DNA of 38,431 bases from Methylococcaceae bacterium (GTDB lineage: Bacteria; Pseudomonadota; Gammaproteobacteria; Methylococcales; Methylomonadaceae), in contig JAGXGJ010000051.1 of NCBI GenBank assembly GCA_024636875.1, positions 1 through 38,431 of the forward strand, given 5' to 3'. Every line of letters starts with the position of its first letter. Position 1 is the first letter of the stretch. The position numbers and the translations under genes are program-made. The notes under the pieces were generated by a model. The model ran no database searches. It had not been told where the DNA came from and worked only from the letters and a program-made list of their open reading frames with translations. Below are positions 1-7,451 of the stretch, in pieces.

Positions 1-227
1 AGCGTTGAGGGGAAACCCCTCAGCTGAGTCCGTCTATTATACAGACCAACCCCAGTTAGTCAATAGCTTTTGAACTTTTATTCACTGCCCCGGTCTCGTT
101 GCAATTTTACTTGCCTCGAAAAGCCGATCATTTTAACCTGCCTAGCTTTTTTGTCAATGATGACTATAAATTTTGTTTGCCAGTATTACTGGTAGATTCA
201 TCCTATCAAAATAGATGCAAAAGCAGG

Positions 228-332
228 TATAGGAGCCAAAGTTGGTAAAACGACCATTGTAATACCCTCACCCTAACCCTCTCCCAAAGGGAGAGGGAAC
301 TTTGTGTCGCTTTACCAACGTCGGACTCTATA
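228..332 (-). repeat. 105-bp MITE-like inverted-repeat element, copy 1
   Basis: Three copies of this element occur in the window (here, 5812-5916 and 32688-32798); this one is in the opposite orientation. Both ends start with TATA and carry imperfect inverted repeats of about 27 bases that share GTTGGTAAAGCGAC, with one change in this copy. The centre holds the palindrome CTCTCCCTTTGGGAGAG followed by GGTTAGGGTGAGGGT. There is no coding capacity. The structure fits a miniature inverted-repeat element mobilised in trans, but no parent transposase is visible. Confidence 0.85.
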
Positions 333-342
333 CCTCAAGACT

Positions 343-374
343 GCTATAGAAACTTTTCAGAAAGTTTCTATAGC
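343..374. repeat. Perfect 14-bp stem hairpin
   Basis: GCTATAGAAACTTT, a TCAG loop, then the exact reverse complement. It lies 10 bases after repeat copy 1 and repeats its TATAG end motif. Without a T-run it is not a classical terminator, though it could act as a transcript end or RNA-processing site. Confidence 0.7.
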
Positions 375-664
375 ATCTGGTCTAAATTTTCAGGCCTACT
401 ATACTAATATTACATTTAACCAATAAATTAAAGAAGATGACAAAATGTATGCGAAGGCGACTATCCCGGTCCTTATTTCCGAATTCCTTTTTTGCCACAA
501 CCCCAAACAGGGAACAATAAGTTTCGTCCAGGCCTCTGGCTGCCCATCAGACCCCAGTGAACGATACCGCAACCCGGATGCTGGCGGTCTGAATAGAGCA
601 GTCAATGACGGGAACGACAGCATCGCAGTGAATACATCAGTTAATTGCTGGAGGAATATCTAAT

Positions 665-1471
665 ATGAAAGTTGTACTTTTCTGCGGGGGACATGGAACC
701 CGCTTGCGGGACCTTTCTGGTGAACTCCCTAAGCCAATGGTTAATATAGGACACAGGCCTATACTTTGGCATGTTATGAAATACTATGCTTATTACGGGC
801 ATAAAGATTTTATCTTATGTTTAGGATATAGAGCCCTAGCAATCAAAGAATTCTTTCTTAATTACAATGAATGTGTTTCCAACGATTTCATCATGACAAA
901 TAGTGGCAAGGAAATCAATCTAGTACAAAATGATATTGCAGATTGGAAAATTACATTTGTAGATACCGGTCTAAACTCAAACATTGGTCAGCGCTTAAAA
1001 AGGGTTGAGAAATACCTCGTTGGAGAGAAGTATTTCCTGGCCAATTATTCTGACGGATTAACCGACTTACCTCTGCCTGAGATGATCGATGTTTTTAAAA
1101 AAAGTGGGGATATCGCTACATTTCTCTGCGTCAAACCCTCGCACAGTTTTTCACTTGTGTCTCTTGTAAATGGGGATAGGGTTGAAAAAATAGAACCTGT
1201 TCAAGATACGAATTTAATTATTAATGGCGGTTTTTTTGTTTTTAAGCATGAAATCTTTCGATATATTAAATATGGCGAGGAATTAATCAGCGAGCCGTTT
1301 CAACGATTAATCGCAGAGCACAAATTGATGGGTTATAAATACGATAAATTCTGGCAATGTATGGATACCTTTAAAGAGCAAAAAGAATTAAATGAAAGAT
1401 TTGAGAGGGGCGATGCACCTTGGGTAGTCTGGAAGCGAAAATCTCGTGATTATGAAAGGATAATGGGATGA
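665..1471 (+). CDS. Glucose-1-phosphate cytidylyltransferase-like nucleotidyltransferase (RfbF-type)
   Basis: This 268-residue protein belongs to the sugar nucleotidyltransferase family, which joins a sugar-1-phosphate to a nucleotide to give an activated sugar. The N-terminus VVLFCGGHGTRLRDL is the nucleotide-binding loop, followed by LPKPMVNIGHRPILWHVMKYY and DFILCLGYRA, which match RfbF-type cytidylyltransferases closely. NYSDGLTDLPL holds the metal-binding Asp and NGGFFVFKHEIF is the usual product-site strand. Length is close to the family norm of about 257. The start is supported by GGAGG about 10 bases upstream. The next gene overlaps by 4 bases (ATGA), so the two form one operon, probably making or modifying a surface glycan. 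The normal partner (CDP-glucose 4,6-dehydratase) is absent, so the exact sugar is not certain. Confidence 0.8.
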   Translation: MKVVLFCGGHGTRLRDLSGELPKPMVNIGHRPILWHVMKYYAYYGHKDFILCLGYRALAIKEFFLNYNECVSNDFIMTNSGKEINLVQNDIADWKITFVDTGLNSNIGQRLKRVEKYLVGEKYFLANYSDGLTDLPLPEMIDVFKKSGDIATFLCVKPSHSFSLVSLVNGDRVEKIEPVQDTNLIINGGFFVFKHEIFRYIKYGEELISEPFQRLIAEHKLMGYKYDKFWQCMDTFKEQKELNERFERGDAPWVVWKRKSRDYERIMG

Positions 1472-2121
1472 AGACAATTGGATTTACCTCTCAAAAAAAC
1501 CAGTCCATAACGATATTGTGTTTGGGCGCCCACAGTGATGATATTGAAATCGGTTGTGGAGGCACTGTATTACGGCTATTAACTGAATATAACAATGTCG
1601 ATGCTCACTGGGTGGTTTTCGGCGCAAGTGGCATTAGAAATGCCGAAGCATTGGTGAGTGCAGATAAATTCCTAATGATGGCAAGAAGCAAACATGTTGT
1701 CGTAGAAAATTTCAAGGATGGCTTTTTCCCCTACATGGGGGGAGAAATTAAAACTTTTTTTGAAAAACTAAAACAAGAAATAAATCCAGATATAATTTTC
1801 ACTCATTATCGTCATGACCGCCACCAGGACCATCGACTCATTTCAGAACTGACCTGGAATACCTTCAGGGACCACCTGATCCTCGAATACGAAATCATGA
1901 AATATGATGGTGATATCGGTAATCCGAATTTTTTCGTTCATCTGGATTGTCATACCTGTCAGAAAAAGATAACGCAGATCGAGGAGACTTTCAAATCACA
2001 ATCGGGCCACCACTGGTTTAACGAGAGTGCTTTTTTTGCGTTGCTCAGGCTTAGAGGAATTGAATGTAATGCCCCGGAAAGCTATGCGGAGGGCTTTTAC
2101 TGTCGCAAAATTGTGATCTGA
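1468..2121 (+). CDS. PIG-L family N-acetylglucosaminyl deacetylase-like protein
   Basis: This 217-residue protein is a PIG-L/LmbE family zinc hydrolase, a family that removes acetyl groups from N-acetyl sugars or similar amides. The zinc site appears as LGAHSDDIEIGCGG near residues 19-32 (family consensus AHPDD, here with Ser for Pro) and as HYRHDRHQDHR near residue 113. Length is typical. It overlaps the nucleotidyltransferase by ATGA, so the pair is translationally coupled and probably acts on one sugar: activation by one, deacetylation by the other. No signal peptide is visible, so it is cytoplasmic. The substrate cannot be named from sequence. Confidence 0.8.
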   Translation: MKTIGFTSQKNQSITILCLGAHSDDIEIGCGGTVLRLLTEYNNVDAHWVVFGASGIRNAEALVSADKFLMMARSKHVVVENFKDGFFPYMGGEIKTFFEKLKQEINPDIIFTHYRHDRHQDHRLISELTWNTFRDHLILEYEIMKYDGDIGNPNFFVHLDCHTCQKKITQIEETFKSQSGHHWFNESAFFALLRLRGIECNAPESYAEGFYCRKIVI

Positions 2122-2292
2122 CATCTCCGAATTCTTACCTGGTCACCCACAAGCTTCAGCCAAAATTAAACCGGAGGAAGCCCAGGAATTCCTCAAGTAC
2201 CGTCACCTGTATAATTTGTGTATAACGATGAGAACTCCAGCTTGGGAATACGCGAATAGCCGAATTTTGCATTTATTATATAAATTCAAGAT

Positions 2293-3066
2293 CTATAGAT
2301 ATAAAAACTTTTCAACCCGTTCTATAAAAACACCCGGCTGTTGGACATGCAGCCAATGGCCGGCATTGGCAATAACGGTCAGCATAGCCTCTGGAAACAA
2401 GGCTCTCACGTCATCGATCTTGACATAGCCGGATTCTTCGCCCGCCAGAAACAAGGTTTTTCCGATAAACGCCGCACTATGCTTAACGCTGGGAAAGGCG
2501 GCGATATTGGGCGCCATCCGGTAAAAAATATCCAGATCAATGCGCCAGCAATACGCGCCATCCTTGAGGACAAGATTTTGCAATAAAAACTGGCGATAAC
2601 CGAGTTCGGGTATCGCCGACGCAAGCAGTTGCTCTGCCTGTTTTCGATTGCTGATTTCATGCAGCGGCAACGCTTTTAACGCATGAATCAGGCCGTCAAA
2701 AGAGTGTGTATAGCTGACGGGGGCAATATCCACCACAATCAACTTATCCATGCGCTCAGGATGATTCATCGCGAACCACATCGCCACTTTACCGCCCATG
2801 CTGTGCCCCAGCAAACTGGCTGTAGTTAAGCCTTGTTCGTCCATAAACAACAACAGATCCTCTGACATGGCCGGATAGTCCATTACCGGATGGTGTGGCG
2901 ACGCGCCATGATTACGCAAATCCAGCAGATAAACATGGAACCTGGCAGCCAGTTTTTCCGCTACCTGCCGCCAGTTACGCGAGGATGCGAAAAAACCATG
3001 CAGAATAATAATCGGAGCATCATCGGGACTGCCCAATTCTTCAAAAGTTAATTTCACGGCTTCCAT
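2293..3066 (-). CDS. Alpha/beta hydrolase (YbfF-like esterase)
   Basis: A 257-residue alpha/beta-hydrolase, a family of serine esterases. HGFFASSRNWRQVAEKL is the oxyanion-hole region, LGHSMGG is the nucleophile elbow with the catalytic Ser, and NAGHWLHVQQP holds the catalytic His. Layout and length match YbfF-type esterases; the substrate is unknown. The track start at 3117 is too far upstream. I prefer the ATG at 3066 (MEAVKLTF) because its A overlaps the stop of the upstream gene (TAATG), giving translational coupling within the lpdA operon. No signal peptide, so cytoplasmic. Confidence 0.85.
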   Translation of the reverse strand: MEAVKLTFEELGSPDDAPIIILHGFFASSRNWRQVAEKLAARFHVYLLDLRNHGASPHHPVMDYPAMSEDLLLFMDEQGLTTASLLGHSMGGKVAMWFAMNHPERMDKLIVVDIAPVSYTHSFDGLIHALKALPLHEISNRKQAEQLLASAIPELGYRQFLLQNLVLKDGAYCWRIDLDIFYRMAPNIAAFPSVKHSAAFIGKTLFLAGEESGYVKIDDVRALFPEAMLTVIANAGHWLHVQQPGVFIERVEKFLYL

Positions 3067-3788
3067 TAAGCAAACACGAACAATGCGCCCATCAAGCCGC
3101 CAAAAATTCCGCCCCAAACAACAAGCCAGCCCAAATGCTCACGAATGATCGCCTGAACCATTTCCTTAACCAGTTGCGGCGTTAATTCATTGAGGCGCTT
3201 GTCAATGACTGCTTCAATTTTATCGACAATATCGACCCCAATTTTATGCGCGTCCAGACCGTGCTTGAGTGCAGCTTTAAAGCGGTCAGACTCAATCATG
3301 TCGACCAGCGTGATTTTCATTTTTTCGGTAAACGGTTCTTTTAAAGGAGCCAGGGCTTCTTCGCCGCCCATCATTAGCAACATGCCGCCAAAAGAAGAAC
3401 CCATAATTGATGAAACCAGGCTTTCATAAATCCTGTCATAATCAACTGCATTCAAGAGAGGCTCCAGATTCAGCATCTTACTGCCCTGCTCTTCCTCTGT
3501 TTCAATAAATTGTTCGATATTATTTGCAGTAAAAAACTGCTGCATCATGAGTTGCTTGATTGAAAGTTTAAATTCCTCAAAGCGATTTGGTATAACCCCG
3601 GAACCATATAAAAAAGGCACCTTCTCAAACAGCATATAAATTGCCAGCCAATTGGTGACCGCCCCTGACAAGGCGAAAAAACCGATGGACTTGATCAATT
3701 CCTGTTGTAAAGGGCTTATGTAGCCGGTGGCAATGATGACAAGCGCAACAAGATTGGTAACAAAGCTTTTGTTAAAAAATTTTTTCAT
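3066..3788 (-). CDS. DUF445 family membrane protein (YheB-like)
   Basis: A 240-residue protein with membrane segments at both ends: two hydrophobic helices in the first 55 residues and one at the C-terminus (LGWLVVWGGIFGGLMGALFVFA). The middle is soluble and helical. NWLAIYMLFEKVP and GVIPNRFEEFKLSI are typical of DUF445 proteins, whose function is unknown. The start overlaps the lpdA stop by ATGA and the end overlaps the hydrolase start by TAATG, so all three are one transcript. Confidence 0.8.
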   Translation of the reverse strand: MKKFFNKSFVTNLVALVIIATGYISPLQQELIKSIGFFALSGAVTNWLAIYMLFEKVPFLYGSGVIPNRFEEFKLSIKQLMMQQFFTANNIEQFIETEEEQGSKMLNLEPLLNAVDYDRIYESLVSSIMGSSFGGMLLMMGGEEALAPLKEPFTEKMKITLVDMIESDRFKAALKHGLDAHKIGVDIVDKIEAVIDKRLNELTPQLVKEMVQAIIREHLGWLVVWGGIFGGLMGALFVFA

Positions 3789-5182
3789 CGTTTTTTAATA
3801 AAAAGATCGGTAATCGTGCCTTCAATCATTTCAGCTGACAATCCCAGTGTTTCGGCCAGAGTGGGATGTGCATGAACTGTTAAGGCCAGGTCTTCGATAT
3901 TGGCGCCCATTTCCAATGCCAGCACGGCTTCCGCAATCAATTCACCGGCATTGGTCCCCACGATACCCGCGCCAAGGATACGCCCGGTTTCTTTATCGGA
4001 AAGTAATTTCGTTACACCTTCCTTGCGCCCTATGCTTAAAGAACGGCCACTGGCTGCCCACGGAAAAGCCGCTTTTTCATAAGCGATGCCTTGAGCTTTG
4101 ACATCATTTTCAGTTAAACCCATCCAGGCTATTTCAGGGTCGGTATAGGCCACGGAAGGAATCGTCAATGCCTGCCACTCAGTTGCCATGCCTGCAATCA
4201 CTTCGGCGGCAATTTTGCCTTCATGTGTTGCTTTATGCGCCAGCATCGGGTTACCAACAACATCGCCAATTGCAAAAATATGCTTTACATTGGTGCGCTG
4301 CTGTTTATCAACACTGATAAATCCGCGTTCATCGACATTAATCCCGGCTTTATCGGCATCGAGTAAATGGCCATTAGGCCTACGCCCTACGGCAACCAGC
4401 ACTTTATCGAAAATATCCGATTCCGGTGCGGTTTTACCTTCGAAGGCGACTTTCAATCCTTCTGTTAAGGGTTCGATACTTTTAACTTTAGTTTCCAGAA
4501 AGATATTGTCATAGTCTTTCTTGATTTTAACCATAAGTGGCTTGACCAAATCCTTATCGCAACCGGGGATAATTTGCTCCTGCATTTCTACAATAGTGAT
4601 TTTACTACCCAGCGCGTTATAAACAGTCGCCATTTCCAGGCCAATAATACCACCACCGACTATCAACAGTTTTTTTGGAATATCTTCAAGATTGAGGGCA
4701 TCGGTTGAATCCATTAACCTTGGATCATCATTCGGAAATGCAGGAATTTTTACCGGCTGGGACCCGACTGCGATAATGGCCTGGTCAAATTCTATCAGCT
4801 GAGTGTCAACTTGAACTTGCGTATCCGACACAAACCGTCCTGTACCGTTAACAACCGTCACATTGCGCTGTTTTGCCAGCGCCGCCAAGCCGGTATTAAG
4901 CTGGGAACTGATCTTGTTTTTCCAGGTGCGCAATTGTTCCAGATTAATCTCAGGTTCTGAAAAGTTAATCCCTGCCGGATTTAATTCTTTGGCTTCATTT
5001 AACACATTAGCCACATGCAACAGGGTTTTTGAAGGGATACAACCGACGTTCAAACAAACACCGCCTAATACCGGATAACGTTCAACCAGGGTCACCTGTT
5101 TACCCAAATCAGCCGCGCGAAACGCCGCTGTATAACCGCCAGGGCCACCGCCCAGCACCAGAACTTGTGTTTTCAATTGCAT
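3785..5182 (-). CDS. lpdA: Dihydrolipoyl dehydrogenase (E3)
   Basis: This 465-residue flavoprotein reoxidises dihydrolipoamide and reduces NAD+ as the E3 subunit of pyruvate and 2-oxoglutarate dehydrogenase complexes. Seen in order: the FAD-binding VLGGGPGGYTAAFRAADLG at the N-terminus, the redox disulphide GGVCLNVGCIPSKTLLH near residues 40-56, the NAD-binding LLIVGGGIIGLEMATVY near residues 173-189, FAIGDVVGNPMLAHKA, and the C-terminal active-site base HAHPTLAETLGL. Length is normal. It is the first gene of a minus-strand operon with DUF445 and a hydrolase. The E1 and E2 genes are not in this window, but upstream of this gene is only the repeat-rich gap, so it is probably transcribed from its own promoter. 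Confidence 0.95.
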   Translation of the reverse strand: MQLKTQVLVLGGGPGGYTAAFRAADLGKQVTLVERYPVLGGVCLNVGCIPSKTLLHVANVLNEAKELNPAGINFSEPEINLEQLRTWKNKISSQLNTGLAALAKQRNVTVVNGTGRFVSDTQVQVDTQLIEFDQAIIAVGSQPVKIPAFPNDDPRLMDSTDALNLEDIPKKLLIVGGGIIGLEMATVYNALGSKITIVEMQEQIIPGCDKDLVKPLMVKIKKDYDNIFLETKVKSIEPLTEGLKVAFEGKTAPESDIFDKVLVAVGRRPNGHLLDADKAGINVDERGFISVDKQQRTNVKHIFAIGDVVGNPMLAHKATHEGKIAAEVIAGMATEWQALTIPSVAYTDPEIAWMGLTENDVKAQGIAYEKAAFPWAASGRSLSIGRKEGVTKLLSDKETGRILGAGIVGTNAGELIAEAVLALEMGANIEDLALTVHAHPTLAETLGLSAEMIEGTITDLFIKKR

Positions 5183-5811
5183 ACCTTCAAAATTAGTAAG
5201 TTGGATTTACCCAATTATTCAATTAGCATGGGAATTTGGAAAAGTGTTTTTGATCGTTGTGACAGGCACCGCTTTCATATTTAGAGTAACTCACATCACT
5301 CCGTCATAAATTCTGTATCGGCTTTGAGTAATTCTGTAAATAACAATTTTTATATGCTGACTCAATGATGATGCAAATGCACTTCTTGCAAATGTAAACC
5401 TAATTAAACACCTTTGAATTCAAATTCCTTGAAAATTGGAATAGCTTGATCTTGGCTGTTAGTAAATTAAATTGCTGTGATCATCTTGCACCTAGATAAA
5501 CGGTGCTAACCATATGATACTTGACTGCCTACGTCAACCATAGGCCATATATCAAGTAAATTGTTAACCCCCCGCCACTTATGTTCAGCTTCACATTTTA
5601 CACCTGACTAATGCGAAGGAATAATAAAAGTCGGTACACAAATTTATTTTGAATAATAAAGCTTGTACACAAGAAATCTTAATATTTAATCTTTGTCATG
5701 CAATACAACTTTATCTTGAATGGAAATTCCCGGTTATCCAACCTGCATCCAGTAAAATTCCATCCTTTAGGTAACACCCAAAAAATACCCCAGTATTTTT
5801 TGACTTACACA

Positions 5812-5916
5812 TATAGAGTCCGACGTTGGTAAAGCGACACAAAGTCCCCTCTCCCTTTGGGAGAGGGTTAGGGTGAGGGTATTACAAAGGTCGCTTTACC
5901 AACTTTGGCTCCTATA
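5812..5916 (+). repeat. 105-bp MITE-like inverted-repeat element, copy 2
   Basis: It has the same length and ends as copy 1 but the opposite orientation: TATAGAGTCCGACGTTGG at the left and CCAACTTTGGCTCCTATA at the right, with the CTCTCCCTTTGGGAGAG palindrome in the middle. It lies about 340 bases upstream of brxA. Confidence 0.85.
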
Positions 5917-6012
5917 AGTCGCTCTATACACGCCATACACGACGGGATTCGGCATACAGTGCTTATAGCTGTGTTTGCGGTTTATCATTCATTCAGACAG
6001 TTGTCGTTCGGC

Positions 6013-6091
6013 TGTGGGAGCGATGCCCACATCGCGACTAAAGGGGAACATCTGGCGTTGAGCTAGTCGCGATGTGGGCATCGCTCCCACA
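6013..6091. repeat. REP-type doublet with perfect 28-bp inverted repeats
   Basis: The left arm starts TGTGGGAGCGATGCCCACAT (6013-6040) and the right arm (6064-6091) is its exact reverse complement. The arms are separated by 23 bases. Each arm itself contains a small palindrome, as in REP sequences, and the whole would fold into a strong cruciform or RNA hairpin about 160 bases before brxA. Confidence 0.85.
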
Positions 6092-6254
6092 AAATGCCTT
6101 GCATGTAACACTGAGTTTTTGTTGAGTAAATCGATAATGTGCCTTAAGCTTGAAATTTTAAAATCAATAAACTGATCATTTACCTTTATCGGAAAGCATT
6201 TCCAATAATGGTTCGAATTAAAAATAACCTGCACTCAACACTTATGGTTAAACT

Positions 6255-6848
6255 GTGACTCCTATTTACAACGCAGAAATTTCTGCCGGCTCCCTTATGC
6301 CCCTGGAGAGTCGGCGGATTGCCGCTTTGTTACTGACTCATCCCGATGATAAAGGGTGGAGACAGGCGTTAGTCGAAGACAATCTGCTGCAGAAGAATGC
6401 TCCAGCTACTGCTTTACGCCAAGCCAAATTAATCAGGAATCGTCTGAACACGCTTGATGTTACCACTTGGGAAATGATCGCCAATCGTGAACAAGAAGTT
6501 GTTATTCAGTTATTATTGGTTGCAGCAGTCACACATAGCCGACTTTTAGCGGATTTTATTTCGGATGTGTATATAGATCACCAGCGCCGATTGAACCTGG
6601 CAATCACCCCCGGTGATTGGGAAGGTTTTTTAACCGAATGCAGCCACAAAGATTCATCAGTGAATCAATGGTCAGCCTCAACGCAAGCTAAACTATTCCA
6701 AGTCATCCTTCGCATCCTTACAGAAGCCAAATATCTTGAAAGCACACGCAGCATGAAACTCACTCCGCAGTCTTTACATCCCGATGTTCGGCGTTATTTG
6801 TCAGGTCATGGAGAGTCTGCCTTAATAGAACTTTTGGAGCGTGCATAA
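6255..6848 (+). CDS. brxA: BREX protein BrxA
   Basis: The first gene of the BREX operon encodes a 197-residue helical protein of the BrxA (DUF1819) family, reported to be a small DNA-binding protein needed in some BREX systems. The N-terminal pattern YNAEISAGSLMPLESRRIAALL is typical of the family, and length matches its usual value of about 200. The start is a GTG; a later ATG at 6297 would remove the conserved ISAGSL segment, so GTG is preferred although no strong ribosome-binding site precedes it. The stop overlaps the brxB ATG by one base (TAATG). Confidence 0.88.
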   Translation: MTPIYNAEISAGSLMPLESRRIAALLLTHPDDKGWRQALVEDNLLQKNAPATALRQAKLIRNRLNTLDVTTWEMIANREQEVVIQLLLVAAVTHSRLLADFISDVYIDHQRRLNLAITPGDWEGFLTECSHKDSSVNQWSASTQAKLFQVILRILTEAKYLESTRSMKLTPQSLHPDVRRYLSGHGESALIELLERA

Positions 6849-7435
6849 TGGCACTGTCTTTCGAGGAACGGCTCAATCAAATTCTGCCCAAAATAGGTTC
6901 TGATGAATTCCTGAACAGTAAAGGTTTAGGCAATGAAATCGGTTTCTGGATTTTCGATTACCCACCCGAACGGGAAATTGAGATGCGGGACTTTTTGACC
7001 CGAACGGTTCTTACCAGTCTTAATAAATCACAACCACCCATTCGGACAGGCGTCATTAATTTATTCGATCTTGTCATCCAGTTACTTCAGGAACGACAAC
7101 TGCTCGATAAGGCTATCGACATGCAACGGACAAAAGGTGATGAAGCGGTCATGGCGGCTTTACGACCGGTGCTTAAAGAAGATAAATTGGCTCAAAAAGT
7201 GGTTACCATGGTTGATCTCGATAATATTGATCTACTTATGCTTTGGGGTGTCGGTAGCGCTTATCCTATGCTTAGAACCCACACCTTGCTGTCTGCGCTA
7301 CATCCATTAATGGGCAGAACGCCTTTACTGATGTTTTACCCAGGCCGCTATGACGGCTATTCGTTGCGCCTGTTCAATAAATTATCCGAAGATCATTACT
7401 ACCGCGCCTTCAGGTTGATACCTGAGGTGCAATAA
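6848..7435 (+). CDS. brxB: BREX protein BrxB (DUF1788)
   Basis: This 195-residue protein belongs to the DUF1788/BrxB family found in nearly all type 1 BREX loci; its biochemical role is unsettled. Family features are FEERLNQILPKIGSDEFL at the N-terminus, the central LLMLWGVGSAYPMLRTHTLLSAL, and the C-terminal MLMFYPGRYDGYSLRLF-like stretch (here LLMFYPGRYDGYSLRLFNKL). The length is normal and the gene looks intact. It is coupled to brxA by TAATG, and brxC follows after 16 bases. Confidence 0.9.
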   Translation: MALSFEERLNQILPKIGSDEFLNSKGLGNEIGFWIFDYPPEREIEMRDFLTRTVLTSLNKSQPPIRTGVINLFDLVIQLLQERQLLDKAIDMQRTKGDEAVMAALRPVLKEDKLAQKVVTMVDLDNIDLLMLWGVGSAYPMLRTHTLLSALHPLMGRTPLLMFYPGRYDGYSLRLFNKLSEDHYYRAFRLIPEVQ

Positions 7436-7451
7436 CCGAGAAGAAAACGAC

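Larger units (their letters stand above)
1..664. other. Gene-poor, repeat-rich left flank
   Basis: I find no convincing gene here. The stretch starts with a short palindrome (TGAGGGG AAA CCCCTCA, 6-22) without a T-run. It then holds one copy of a 105-bp inverted-repeat element (228-332) and a perfect 14-bp hairpin (343-374). The two overlapping ORFs of the track (399-623 minus, 445-663 plus) read through the same bases on opposite strands and resemble no family I know. The last bases hold the ribosome-binding site GGAGG (650-654) of the next gene. Confidence 0.6.
5183..6254. other. Gene-free stretch between lpdA and brxA
   Basis: About 1.07 kb lie between the divergent lpdA and BREX operons. 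The left 600 bases are AT-rich and I see no gene in them. Then come the 105-bp element copy 2 (5812-5916) and a 79-bp inverted-repeat doublet (6013-6091). The ORF at 5989-6234 minus runs through that doublet and is not a gene. The BREX promoter should be in the last 160 bases, but I cannot place convincing -35 and -10 boxes. No WYL-domain regulator gene (BrxR) is present upstream of brxA. Confidence 0.6.

Noticed and set aside
6-22. TGAGGGG AAA CCCCTCA as the end of an IS200/IS605 element
   Set aside because: Only a short palindrome at the window edge, with no transposase or known end sequence to support it.
399-663. Two opposite-strand ORFs (72 and 74 residues) before the nucleotidyltransferase
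   Set aside because: They are shadows of each other over the same bases, have no recognisable domain, and the plus-strand one ends in the ribosome site of the next gene. Likely a non-coding repeat or chance.
2150-2230. Open text after the PIG-L gene (KPEEAQEFLKYRHLYN) as a HEPN-like fragment
   Set aside because: Too short, no start codon and similarity is only a vague impression.
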